Shown here in pieces: positions 48,571 to 57,267 of a stretch of 64,000 nt of DNA. Made by a program: the position numbers and the translations under genes. The stretch is from Thermoguttaceae bacterium (GTDB taxonomy: Bacteria > Planctomycetota > Planctomycetia > Pirellulales > Thermoguttaceae): the NCBI GenBank assembly GCA_017407125.1, contig JAFQXE010000003.1, positions 62,001 through 126,000 of the forward strand, given 5' to 3'. Below the pieces are notes generated by a model. It had not been told where the DNA came from and searched no databases. It saw nothing but the letters and a program-made list of their open reading frames with translations. The first letter of the stretch is position 1. The number at the start of each line of letters is the position of its first letter.

Positions 48571-49317
48571 TTAGTTTTCCGATTCGCTTTTGGGCGTGGG
48601 AACGTAGGGTTCGATGAACTTTTGTACGCATTGCGATTTCTGCATGGCAAACTGCGCCAGATTGGCGGCTTGCTGAAGTTTCGCTTGCGAATAAGCTGGT
48701 TTTTTGGCTCCGTTGGCGCTTGTCCAGGTTTCTTTGGCGAGGTCTTCCGTTGTCAGGTCGTTATTGAGCATCCAGGCAGCCATCTGAATGGTTTCGTGGT
48801 CAACCTTGATTTTGCCCATCATTTTACCCAGTTCGATAACGGCGGGACGATCGGTAACTTCTTCAATCGGTTTGATTTTATATTCCGTAAACGGAGTTGG
48901 ATCTTTCTTGCCGTGATCCAGACAGACGGCTTCAACGTCGCGACGAACAATTTTTTCCGGGGCAACGCGGAACATACCGCCTCCGCCACCGCCGCCGCCT
49001 TGCATGTCTTCCATCATACCTTGCAAACCGCCTTCGTCGCCGCCCACCTGAGCCAGAACCGGAACGGCTCCCGCTACTTTAGGCATAACAACGTTGAGCG
49101 GCTGTTTCGTTTTGTTTTCAACGGAAACAACGGCGCTTTTACGGTTTTTAAACACAATTTTGGCGTCAATCTTGCCGTCTTTGATTCCCTGGAACAGTTC
49201 AACGGATTCAACGTTGGCTTTGTCGCCGTTGGGCGCAGCAGCCATGGCGTCAAATGCCAACCCGCCGAGAATCAATGCGGAGAGAAGACCGAAAAACAAA
49301 CTTCGAATGCAAGTCAT
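48571..49317 (-). CDS. Secreted protein with poly-glycine stretch, unknown
   Basis: The 248-aa product has a signal peptide (MTCIRSLFFGLLSALILGGL, cleavage near AMA-AAP). A beta-like region follows (KIDAKIVFKNRKSAVVSVENKTKQPLNV), then a Gly run of eight at about 110-118 and a helical C-terminal half. I recognise no family; planctomycete genomes have many such exported proteins. I use ATG 49317, with GGGAG about 9 nt upstream; an ATG at 49332 would put that site inside the gene. Confidence 0.7.
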   Translation of the reverse strand: MTCIRSLFFGLLSALILGGLAFDAMAAAPNGDKANVESVELFQGIKDGKIDAKIVFKNRKSAVVSVENKTKQPLNVVMPKVAGAVPVLAQVGGDEGGLQGMMEDMQGGGGGGGGMFRVAPEKIVRRDVEAVCLDHGKKDPTPFTEYKIKPIEEVTDRPAVIELGKMMGKIKVDHETIQMAAWMLNNDLTTEDLAKETWTSANGAKKPAYSQAKLQQAANLAQFAMQKSQCVQKFIEPYVPTPKSESEN

Positions 49318-49450
49318 TTTACTTTCTCCCAAACGATTTTCAAAATGGATTTGTTGTTATCTGTATATTTTATTTGTCTAATGCAAATCATATACTTACA
49401 CGTTTGTCAGCCAGCGGACGAAACCGTCTCGTTCCTGACAATTCATTTTT

Positions 49451-49479
49451 ATTATAATATGAATTTTATATAAATGGAA
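49451..49479 (-). promoter_or_regulatory. Putative promoter of the secreted poly-Gly protein
   Basis: Minus strand TTCCAT (49474-49479), 17 bp, TATAAT (49451-49456); the leader would be about 125 nt. Confidence 0.5.
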
Positions 49480-49546
49480 CCCTCTCCGGCAAAATTTCTC
49501 AAAAAAGCGCTTTAATTCGGACAATTCTTCCGAAAAAGGGAACCTT

Positions 49547-49761
49547 GACGGTTAGGAAACAGGGGTTAGGGAGTAGGGATTAGGGAATAATTATGAGTTT
49601 TTAGTAGTTAGTGGTTAGTCCGTGCTTCTGGGGAGCGGACATTGTCCGCGATAAAGGCGGGTAATACCCGCCACCCGTAAGCAGGTTAGTACGCAAGCGT
49701 TTGTCTAACTTACCACTTACCACTTACAACTTACAACTCCCTAAACTATTCCCTATTTCCT
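49547..49761. repeat. Nested heptad element: GGGAATA arms enclosing GTGGTTA arms
   Basis: Outer purine arm (49551-49590; GGGGTTA, GGGAGTA, GGGATTA), inner arm GTAGTTA/GTGGTTA (49603-49618), a GC-rich centre with GCGGACATTGTCCGC and GGCGGGTAATACCCGCC, inner inverted arm CTTACCA/CTTACAA (49706-49737) and outer inverted arm CCCTAAA/CTATTCC/CTATTTCC to 49761. The outer right arm encodes the last residues of UvrB. Confidence 0.9.
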
Positions 49762-51710
49762 TTGAGTTCCTCGATTTTATCGCGGAGCATGGCGGCGCGT
49801 TCGAATTCCAGATTGTCCGCCGCGGCAAGCATTTGCGTCTGGAGTTCCTGAATGTACGCTTCGGTCGCCTGTTTGCTGGGCTGAATCCCGACGGCGGAAT
49901 TCGATTTGACGTAGGCGTCGGCTTCCGCCTGAATCCCCTTGGAAATCGCTCGCTGAATGGTTTTGGGCGTGATGTGGTGTTCCTTATTATACTTTTCCTG
50001 CAAGGCGCGGCGGCGAGCGGTTTCATCAATCGCGTTTTGCATGGCGGGAGTGATTTTATCGCCGTAAAGAATGACCTTCGCGTTGACGTTTCGGGCGGAT
50101 CGACCGATGGTCTGCATTAAAGACGTTTCCGAGCGCAAAAAGCCCTCTTTGTCTGCGTCGAGAATGGCAACCAGCGACACCTCCGGCAAGTCCAAGCCCT
50201 CGCGCAGCAGGTTGACGCCAACCAGGACGTCAAATGCGCCCTCGCGCAAGTCCTTTAACAAATCGACGCGTTCAAAGGCGTCCAGCTCGCTGTGAAGCCA
50301 TTTGCAGCGGATTCCCTTTTTGACGAAGTACGCGGAGACGTCTTCCGCCAGACGTTTGGTGAGCGTCGTAACCAGAACGCGCTCTTTCTTTTGGATGCGC
50401 TCTTCAACGCGCTGAAGCAGGTCAGGAACCTGATTTTTCGCCGGGCTGACTTCAATTTCCGGGTCAAGCAGACCTGTCGGACGAATTACCTGTTCGATAA
50501 ACGGCGGACAATGCTCTTCCTCGTACGGTCCCGGCGTGGCAGAAATGAAAATCGCCTGATTGATTTTCGATTCCCATTCAGCAAACGTCAGCGGACGGTT
50601 GTCCAGCGCAGATGGAAGGCGGAAGCCGTGTTCAATCAACGTCTTTTTTCGGTTCCGGTCAGCGTTCTGCATGCCGCGAATTTGCGGGATGGTAACGTGC
50701 GACTCGTCGACAAAAAGGAGGAAATCGTCGGGGAAGAACGAGTAGAGCGTATCTGGCGGCTCGCCGGGCTGACGGTTACTCAGATGTCGGGAATAGTTCT
50801 CGATTCCGGGGCAGTAACCGACCTGCTTTATCATCTCGATGTCGTACCGGGTTCGGGCGGACAGCCGCTGCATTTCCAACAGCTTATCCTGGCTTCTGAG
50901 TTCTTCCAGTCTCTGGTTGAGTTCCGTCCGGATGCGAATGAGCGATTCCTCGACCTTCTCTTCCGGAAGGACAAAATGCTTGGCGGGGAAGATAATCAGC
51001 GAGTCCATTTTCTGGATGACTTCGCCGGTTGTCGGGTTGATGGCGGACAGAGAATCGATTTCGTCGCCCCAAAATTCGATGCGGACGCCGTGCTCTTCAG
51101 ACGTCGGGAATACGTCAACGCAGTCGCCGCGAACGCGGAATTTCCCGGACGTAAAGTCGTAGTCGTCGCGTTCGTACTGGACGTCAACCAGCTTGGAAAG
51201 CAGCTCGTCGCGTTCCATGCGGTCGCCCTTGTTGACGTACAAAATCATCTTGACGTAGTCCGTCGGGGACCCAAGTCCAAAGATGCTCGACACGCTGGCA
51301 ACGACAATGACGTCGCGCCGCGAAACCAGCGAGCTTGTCGCCGCCAGCCGCAAGCGGTCAATCTGCTGGTTGACGGCGGCGTCTTTTTCGATGTAAATAT
51401 CTCGCTGGGGAATGTACGCCTCGGGCTGATAGTAGTCGTAGTAAGAAACGAAATACGAAACGGCGTTGTGCGGGAAGAACTCCTTGAATTCGGCAAACAG
51501 CTGAGCGGCAAGAGTTTTGTTGTGAGAAACGACCAGCGTCGGTCTGTTCATGGCGGCGATAACGTTTGCCATGGTAAACGTTTTTCCAGAGCCGGTAACG
51601 CCCATGAGGGTTTGCATCTTTTCGCCTCGACGCAAACCCTCAAGCAGTTTTTCAATCGCCTGGGGCTGATCTCCCGCAGGCTTAAACGGCGATACCAATT
51701 CAAAATCCAT
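49746..51710 (-). CDS. uvrB: Excinuclease ABC subunit B
   Basis: The 654-aa damage-verification helicase of nucleotide excision repair. The P-loop GVTGSGKTFTMANV is at 38-51, the beta-hairpin region YYDYYQPEAYIPQRD near 92, and helicase motifs SATPGPYEEE, LREGLDLPEV and QTIGRSARN follow. A C-terminal UVR motif (about 620-650, MLRDKIEELKG) binds UvrC. It starts 3 nt after the stop of the Gfo/Idh gene, so it is probably the last gene of the ompH-lpxC operon. The C-terminal GNRE and TAG stop come from the GGAAATAGGGAATAG heptads. Confidence 0.97.
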   Translation of the reverse strand: MDFELVSPFKPAGDQPQAIEKLLEGLRRGEKMQTLMGVTGSGKTFTMANVIAAMNRPTLVVSHNKTLAAQLFAEFKEFFPHNAVSYFVSYYDYYQPEAYIPQRDIYIEKDAAVNQQIDRLRLAATSSLVSRRDVIVVASVSSIFGLGSPTDYVKMILYVNKGDRMERDELLSKLVDVQYERDDYDFTSGKFRVRGDCVDVFPTSEEHGVRIEFWGDEIDSLSAINPTTGEVIQKMDSLIIFPAKHFVLPEEKVEESLIRIRTELNQRLEELRSQDKLLEMQRLSARTRYDIEMIKQVGYCPGIENYSRHLSNRQPGEPPDTLYSFFPDDFLLFVDESHVTIPQIRGMQNADRNRKKTLIEHGFRLPSALDNRPLTFAEWESKINQAIFISATPGPYEEEHCPPFIEQVIRPTGLLDPEIEVSPAKNQVPDLLQRVEERIQKKERVLVTTLTKRLAEDVSAYFVKKGIRCKWLHSELDAFERVDLLKDLREGAFDVLVGVNLLREGLDLPEVSLVAILDADKEGFLRSETSLMQTIGRSARNVNAKVILYGDKITPAMQNAIDETARRRALQEKYNKEHHITPKTIQRAISKGIQAEADAYVKSNSAVGIQPSKQATEAYIQELQTQMLAAADNLEFERAAMLRDKIEELKGNRE

Positions 51711-51713
51711 AGC

Positions 51714-52793
51714 TTAGACCGCTTTGCGGTAATCTTCAATTCTGAAGATTTCAGGCTCCAGAGCAAATCGTCGCTGAACTTGCTGGCTTCGTTTGATGGA
51801 ATTGAGAATCTTTTCCGCAACGACAACGGCGTCCGCGCCTGCCTGACCGGTAACGCGAGGGGCGCGTCCGCTGACAATCGAACGAACGAAGTCGCGCATT
51901 TCCAGTTCCAAAGCGTCCACGGAAGCGAAGGAACGAGTCATCTGCGGGAGCATTTCGTCCATGAGGTTGTCCTTGAAATAGTTCAGATCGTCCTGATCCA
52001 AACGGTTGACGTCAAAGTCGCCGCAAAGAACCTGTTCGTCCGGATGAATACAGGACATAACTCGATTAGCAAAGTCGATTTCTGTAAAGCTGTTTTCAGA
52101 CCAGATTTCCATGTTTCTGGCTGGAGTTCGGCTGACGCGTGAGGCTTCCAGATCGGCGACGCAATCATTTTCAAACGTCAGGCGCGCCTGAACAATGTCT
52201 TCATGACCGCTGACGAGAGTTCGTCCGACGGCGTCAACTTTTACGACCGGACTGTTGACCAGCGTCAAAACAAGGTCAATATCGTGAATGAGCAGATCCA
52301 GCGTTACGCCGACGTCTGTAGAACGGAATGTAAACCCGCTGGTTCTTTTGGAATGAATGTATCGAGGCGCATTGATGTGCTTTCGAGCTTCAGTAAACGC
52401 GGGATTGAATCGTTCAACGTGCCCAACTTGCAGAATCGCGCCGGATTTTCGGGACGCGGCAAGCAGAGCGTTTGTCTGTTCGGACGAGATCGCCAGCGGC
52501 TTTTCCATCAAAGTATGAATTCCGCACGACAGGAGCGTTACGCCCAAATCTCGATGAAGAGGCGTTGGCGCGGCAACGACTGCGGCGTCTATATTTTCCA
52601 GCAGTCCGTCATATAAATCGGCAAAACCGCGGCATTGGAGTTTTCGGCAAGCTACAACTCGCTGCGATTCAAACGGGTCGACAACGCCGACTAATTCCAG
52701 ATTTAATTCATTTTCCAGCGCGCGAATTTTCTGTCCGTGAAAAGTTCCAAGTTTACCGGCGCCGATTACAATAATACGAATGGGGTTACTCAT
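51714..52793 (-). CDS. Gfo/Idh/MocA-family oxidoreductase, possibly UDP-GlcNAc 3-dehydrogenase
   Basis: A 359-aa NAD(P)-dependent sugar dehydrogenase. The Rossmann motif IVIGAGKLGTFH is at about 8-19, VEKP-type motif as LMEKPLA (95-101), and the catalytic region LLIHDIDLVL at about 165-174. The C-terminal domain is of the GFO_IDH_MocA type. It lies 10 bp after lpxC and 3 bp before uvrB in one operon. In bacteria that make 3-amino lipid A, a Gfo/Idh enzyme (GnnA) oxidises UDP-GlcNAc at C3 and is encoded among lpx genes. The position suggests that role; no GnnB aminotransferase is adjacent, so it is inference. Confidence 0.85.
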   Translation of the reverse strand: MSNPIRIIVIGAGKLGTFHGQKIRALENELNLELVGVVDPFESQRVVACRKLQCRGFADLYDGLLENIDAAVVAAPTPLHRDLGVTLLSCGIHTLMEKPLAISSEQTNALLAASRKSGAILQVGHVERFNPAFTEARKHINAPRYIHSKRTSGFTFRSTDVGVTLDLLIHDIDLVLTLVNSPVVKVDAVGRTLVSGHEDIVQARLTFENDCVADLEASRVSRTPARNMEIWSENSFTEIDFANRVMSCIHPDEQVLCGDFDVNRLDQDDLNYFKDNLMDEMLPQMTRSFASVDALELEMRDFVRSIVSGRAPRVTGQAGADAVVVAEKILNSIKRSQQVQRRFALEPEIFRIEDYRKAV

Positions 52794-52803
52794 GGTTCTA
52801 TTT

Positions 52804-53670
52804 TTATTCCTGGCGGCGTGCGTCGCTTTGAAGCAGTTTTTCCAACAATTGAGAGTTCAGCGCATGGCCGCTTCCGACGCCATGAAACCGTCCTATCCAT
52901 TCGATTCCGCCGAGATAAAAATCGCCGGTGAAATCAAGTACTTTATGTCGGGCGCATTCGTTGGGAAACCGAAGTTGGTTTTCCAGCGCCCCTGTTCCCG
53001 TAAAAACGAGACAATTTTGCGTTGTAACGCGTTGGCAAAGCCCGGCAGACTGAAGCGCCTTAGCTTCGTCCTGAGTGGCAAACGTTCTGGCGGGAGCAAG
53101 TTCCTTTTGCAGAACTTCCGGAACAAACTCCGCGCTGAACTCCTGTTTGCCAATATCCGGACTATGCGGATAATTCAATTCGTAACGAATCGTAGACGTC
53201 AAATCTTCCGGCTTCGGCGGTTCGACTTCCAGCCAGGAATTGCCCGTCCCGACGCGAATGAACTGAGTTACGCGCTTTTGAATTCTTTCTCCCGGCTGGT
53301 CAACGGTTCCGACGCTATTAATGGCTTTGACGTACGCCAAAGCGGAACCGTCTAAAGCGGGAAGCTCCTGCGCGTTGATACGAACGCAGCAGTTGGTTAT
53401 TCCCGTTGCAAACAGAGCGGCCATGAGATGTTCGACCATATCGACCTGAACAACCGTCTGACCGTCTTGTTGTATCCCCAACGACGTTCGGCGTTCAACT
53501 TCAATCCGGTTTTCGAGCTTCGCCGGTATGGGCGGCGCGGAGGGAACGTCGTCTCGAATAAAGACGATTCCTGTATCCGGGTCGGCTGGATTGAGCGTTA
53601 CGACAACGTCTTTGCAGCGCCAGAATCCAAATCCTTCCAGACTAACCGGTTTGACTAACGTTTTTTGCAT
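52804..53670 (-). CDS. lpxC: UDP-3-O-acyl-N-acetylglucosamine deacetylase
   Basis: The committed zinc-dependent step of lipid A synthesis. The 288-aa product has the zinc ligands His81 in VEHLMAALFA, and His242 and Asp246 in ECARHKVLDFTGD. The general-base/His269 region is VGSGHALN, with DGSALAYVKAI and ARTFATQDE conserved. It is a normal length for a single-domain LpxC. The presence of LpxC shows that this organism makes lipid A. It lies in the minus-strand operon between ompH (98 bp upstream) and the Gfo/Idh gene. Confidence 0.95.
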   Translation of the reverse strand: MQKTLVKPVSLEGFGFWRCKDVVVTLNPADPDTGIVFIRDDVPSAPPIPAKLENRIEVERRTSLGIQQDGQTVVQVDMVEHLMAALFATGITNCCVRINAQELPALDGSALAYVKAINSVGTVDQPGERIQKRVTQFIRVGTGNSWLEVEPPKPEDLTSTIRYELNYPHSPDIGKQEFSAEFVPEVLQKELAPARTFATQDEAKALQSAGLCQRVTTQNCLVFTGTGALENQLRFPNECARHKVLDFTGDFYLGGIEWIGRFHGVGSGHALNSQLLEKLLQSDARRQE

Positions 53671-53768
53671 TGGGGCGGGAAGCTGGGAAGATGACGGCTT
53701 TCAACAAAAGTTATAAATACGATCATGCCGTAAACTGAATGTTTGAAAGCCGGCCTTTCCCTTCCTTT

Positions 53769-54416
53769 CTATCGGGTGGTTGTTGTTCTGGCGGAGTTGG
53801 ACTGCTGAGCGCCGGAGTTAAGGCGGGTCAAAATCTGATCGGTAACGTTGATGGCGCTGTCATACCAGATAACCTGTCGAGCGACAACTTCACGAACGGT
53901 AAGCTCTTGAGCGGCCATTTGCGGATTGTACGCCTGGAATTCGTCAGCGGAGTTAACCTGAATAACGCAGGTCGCGCCGATCTGCTTGGCATAAAAAGCG
54001 GCGTGCTGTTTGATGTACTTGTAGGCGTCCTGGAAAATTTTGGCTGCCTGTTCGTCGTACTGTTTGCTCAACAGACCGTTATCGGTTTTGATATCCTGTT
54101 CTTTGCGGATAAGCGTGTTTTCCATTTGTTCATATTCCGCCGTGCCGCGTTTCATGGTCTTGAGAACCTGAGACTGTTTTTGAAGTTCCTCTACGCGGGC
54201 TTTGATAGCTTCAAACTTGGGCTTAAACTGATTTTCCAGTTCGGTTTTACGAGCGGAAACGTATTTCCATTCGGTCATGACCTTATTGACGTCGACAACA
54301 GCAACGGACGAACGAACCGGCGTAGGGGCGGTTGGGGCGTTCTGAGCAACGCCTGTAAGAGCCAATGCAACGCCGACAGCAAGAACCAGAAGACTGGTAA
54401 CAACGATTTTTTTCAC
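53769..54416 (-). CDS. OmpH/Skp-family periplasmic chaperone
   Basis: A 215-aa product with a signal peptide (cleavage after GVAQ, about residue 26). It then has the OmpH/Skp pattern: a beta strand VAVVDVNKVMTEW (about 40-50), a long coiled-coil hairpin (60-140, KTELENQFKPKFEAIKARVE) and a final strand. Skp carries unfolded outer-membrane proteins across the periplasm. I use GTG 54416, which has AAGGAG 8 nt upstream; the track-style start at 54446 would lie before it. It is the first gene of the outer-membrane biogenesis operon ompH-lpxC-Gfo/Idh-uvrB. Confidence 0.88.
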   Translation of the reverse strand: MKKIVVTSLLVLAVGVALALTGVAQNAPTAPTPVRSSVAVVDVNKVMTEWKYVSARKTELENQFKPKFEAIKARVEELQKQSQVLKTMKRGTAEYEQMENTLIRKEQDIKTDNGLLSKQYDEQAAKIFQDAYKYIKQHAAFYAKQIGATCVIQVNSADEFQAYNPQMAAQELTVREVVARQVIWYDSAINVTDQILTRLNSGAQQSNSARTTTTR

Positions 54417-54706
54417 TTTAATCTCTCCTTGTTGGTCAAAGGTCAAATTTGACCTGACAAAATGGGTGATATAACTTAAATGAATTACATAAGAAACTGT
54501 TCTGTTATGACAATCAGACCAATTCTCGACAGCGATTTGAGAAAGCCTGTCAGAACCCGTTTCGAAATTTTTTTCTCCTGACGCGTATTTTGCATTATTT
54601 TTTCATTTGAGTAAAGGTCAATTTTATCTCTTTTCCAAATTTTTGGGAATTTTTTAAGAAGTTTACAGATTTTCCCTCAGATTTAATGAAAATATTCGGA
54701 TTAGTA
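54417..54706. other. Divergent intergenic region between ompH and the FabH-like gene
   Basis: AT-rich; the only clear site is the plus-strand promoter at 54707-54735. No gene, repeat element or terminator is visible in this stretch. It is one of the few gaps without heptads. Confidence 0.6.
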
Positions 54707-54735
54707 TTGACGTATAAATATGATTTATGTAAAAT
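54707..54735 (+). promoter_or_regulatory. Sigma70-type promoter of the FabH-like gene
   Basis: TTGACG (54707-54712), 17 bp, TAAAAT (54730-54735), with a leader of about 100 nt that contains CGGAGG. Confidence 0.7.
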
Positions 54736-54840
54736 TAAACAACAGTTTAAACAGGGAAATTTAAGCGAATCGGAGGATTGCGACATCTCCAGGAGCAATC
54801 ACGGTTTTATTATAATATTCGACCACAAACCATCAGTTTT

Positions 54841-55851
54841 ATGAAATACGCCCAAATTGGTTCCATATCGTCCTATTTGCCTTCAACAGTTTTAACGAAC
54901 GACCAACTCAGAGAACAGTATCCTCAGTGGAATATAGACGCCATTGAAGAAAAAACCGGCATTGTTGCTCGTCACATTGCAGGAAAAGACGAATTCGTAT
55001 CCGATATGGCTGTTGCGTGCGCGGAAAAACTGTTTTCTGAACACAATATCGACAAAAGCAGTATTGATTATCTTTTGCTTTGCACTCAAACCCCGGATTA
55101 TAACCTTCCGACAACGGCGTGCATCGTTCAGGACAGGCTGGGGCTGCCGAAAAGAATCGGGGCTTTGGATTTCAATCTCGGCTGTTCAGGTTACGTTGTC
55201 GGGTTGTCTTTGGCTCAAGGACTGATTGCTTCTGGAATCGCAACTCGAATTCTGCTCATTACATCAGAGTGTTATACAAAATATATTGACGATGAAGACC
55301 GCTCTTTAAGAACGATTTTTGGAGACGGCGCGGCGGCGACTTTAATAGAATCTGACGACGAACCTTCAGTTGGACCGTTTGTATTCAGCTGTGACGGAAG
55401 CGGCGCGGATTTGCTTGTCGCCCTTGATTCCGGCGCGCGGCGAGGCGAACAGTGCCTCAAGCCGAAAGGACGAAAACGATGGAAGAGTCAGTTGTTTATG
55501 AACGGTCCGGAGTTGATTACTTTCGCCGCTGACAACATTCCTGGTCTGACTCGCGATTTATTGAAAAAATCCGGTATTTCGTCAGACGACATCGATTACT
55601 ATCTGCTCCATCAGGCAACTTTGAAAATGATTGACGACGTTTCGTTTTTGATGTCCTGGCCAAAAGAAAAGGTTCCGCTGTATATGCGCGAAATCGGAAA
55701 TACCGTTTCCTGTACGATTCCATTGTTGATTGAACACATGCGAAACAACGGAACCATGACGCCAGGCAAACAAAGCCTGCTGGTTGGTTTTGGCGTAGGT
55801 CTTTCCGCCTCAATGTGCGTATGGAAAGAAACGTTTAAGAAAAAGAATTGA
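54841..55851 (+). CDS. Beta-ketoacyl-ACP synthase III (FabH-like)
   Basis: A thiolase-fold enzyme that starts fatty-acid chains by condensing an acyl-CoA with malonyl-ACP. The 336-aa product has the Cys-His-Asn triad: Cys115 in FNLGCSGYVVGL, His257 in YLLHQATL and Asn287 in REIGNTVS. FGDGAAATLIE is conserved. The motif YLLHQATLKMIDDV differs somewhat from the usual HQANxRI, so a ketoacyl synthase III for a special lipid is as likely as housekeeping FabH. No fab genes are adjacent. ATG 54841 is used because the family N-terminus starts there. Confidence 0.88.
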   Translation: MKYAQIGSISSYLPSTVLTNDQLREQYPQWNIDAIEEKTGIVARHIAGKDEFVSDMAVACAEKLFSEHNIDKSSIDYLLLCTQTPDYNLPTTACIVQDRLGLPKRIGALDFNLGCSGYVVGLSLAQGLIASGIATRILLITSECYTKYIDDEDRSLRTIFGDGAAATLIESDDEPSVGPFVFSCDGSGADLLVALDSGARRGEQCLKPKGRKRWKSQLFMNGPELITFAADNIPGLTRDLLKKSGISSDDIDYYLLHQATLKMIDDVSFLMSWPKEKVPLYMREIGNTVSCTIPLLIEHMRNNGTMTPGKQSLLVGFGVGLSASMCVWKETFKKKN

Positions 55852-55972
55852 GAATGTATTTGCGGTTAGAGATTGCTTATGTTGAGAATTATCCATTCCT
55901 GACGTTAAATCCAGCAATCGTTTTCTGTTTCTGATTCCTGGCAACTATTAAAGGGAGTTTCGATATATAACC

Positions 55973-57160
55973 ATGCAATTCGGCATTTTCGCTCGAAGAA
56001 CAATGAGCGACTGCATTCTCTTCACGATATGGATTTTCGGAGGTCTTTTAACTATAGGACTTCCGTCCATGGTGTTGCAGCGTTTGCTGGTTTATGGCAT
56101 TCCTTATACATACATTCCTCATCTGATTTTTTATATTATTCCGGAATGTCTTCAGTTTCTTTTGCCGTCGTCGTTAATGATGGGCGCGATAGTTACATTT
56201 GCTCGAATGGGCGCTGAAAACGAAATAACGGTTTTAAAATCATCCGGGATTCAGCCGATTCGTTTGGTTTATCCGTTGTTGACGATGTCTTTTATATTGA
56301 GTTTTGGAGCGTGTTATATAAACGACATATCCGCTATCTGCCGTGAACGCGGAATTCGGAATGTTTTGCTTAATGGCTCAGAAGACATTGTTATAAGCAT
56401 GCTTAAAGCAAAAGGCGAAATCAACAGGCGAAATTTCAGAATTAAAGCTAACAGCGTTGAAAATGGTTATTTGTATGGCGTTTCCATCCATTATATGGCG
56501 TCGCTAACGTCTACGCCAATCGATGCGGAAGCTCAGGTGGCACGAATTCAGGCTGATAAAGATCGACGCGTGTTTATTCTCGAGCTGACCAATTGCTATT
56601 TTCGAGGAGGAGACGCGAGCGGAGAATTAAATGAAAAGGAAAGTTTTTTATTTCCCATAGACGTTTTCTTGCCCCGAGACACTGCGTCTCACATTACAAA
56701 CGCTCCTGTGTTGAAAATGATTAAAGATTTTTCTATTCTGAACAAAAACATCAAAGAAGCTCAGGATAATCTTGCTGGAGATACAACTGTTATTCTTTTG
56801 TCGAGCGAGTACGGTCTGTATGATTCAGAAGTAATCAAAAATAATCGGGCCAATCTGACAGAGTACGCCAATACGTATAAAAAAGCCATTATAGAACCGT
56901 TTCGTCGTATAACATTGGGATTTGCCTGTTTCAGTCTTGTTATATTTAGCGCCCCGCTGGCTATTTACTTCAATAAGGTTGACATGTACTATAATATTGC
57001 CGGTTGCACCGCTCTGGGCATTGGCATATTTTTCTTTTTGTTTATGGCGGGACTTAATCTCGGAAAACAGGGCGTTATTCCTCCCTGGATGATATGCTTT
57101 GCCGACATCATTCCAATTATAGCAGGCGTAATCTTGATAAAATACGTATCCAAAAAATAG
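55973..57160 (+). CDS. LptF/LptG-family lipopolysaccharide export permease
   Basis: A 395-aa membrane protein of the YjgP/YjgQ family. Helices are at about 15-37, 50-78 and 95-115, a periplasmic beta-jellyroll-like region spans 130-290, and three helices follow at 310-332, 340-360 and 365-388. The signature GAENEITVLKSSGI lies between the second and third helices. LptF and LptG form the transmembrane part of the exporter that moves LPS to the outer membrane; which of the two this is cannot be decided. GGGAG lies about 15 nt before ATG. Ends at a strong terminator. Confidence 0.85.
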   Translation: MQFGIFARRTMSDCILFTIWIFGGLLTIGLPSMVLQRLLVYGIPYTYIPHLIFYIIPECLQFLLPSSLMMGAIVTFARMGAENEITVLKSSGIQPIRLVYPLLTMSFILSFGACYINDISAICRERGIRNVLLNGSEDIVISMLKAKGEINRRNFRIKANSVENGYLYGVSIHYMASLTSTPIDAEAQVARIQADKDRRVFILELTNCYFRGGDASGELNEKESFLFPIDVFLPRDTASHITNAPVLKMIKDFSILNKNIKEAQDNLAGDTTVILLSSEYGLYDSEVIKNNRANLTEYANTYKKAIIEPFRRITLGFACFSLVIFSAPLAIYFNKVDMYYNIAGCTALGIGIFFFLFMAGLNLGKQGVIPPWMICFADIIPIIAGVILIKYVSKK

Positions 57161-57217
57161 ATTCGCGTTTGGAGGAATGAATAATGCGCTTTCAAAAAAA
57201 CGGAATGGCGCAAAGCC

Positions 57218-57267
57218 AGAGCGTTAATAAATCGGCGTCGTCGGTTTATTAACGCTTCTGTTTTTTT
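57218..57267 (+). terminator. Intrinsic terminator of the lptF/G-like gene
   Basis: AGAGCGTTAATAAA (57218-57231) pairs with TTTATTAACGCTTCT (57245-57259, one bulge), followed by seven T. It overlaps the last codons of the convergent gene. Confidence 0.9.

Noticed and set aside
50292-52142. 616-codon frame opposite uvrB and the Gfo/Idh gene
   Set aside because: It spans two conserved genes in antisense and arises from the GC bias of their third codon positions.
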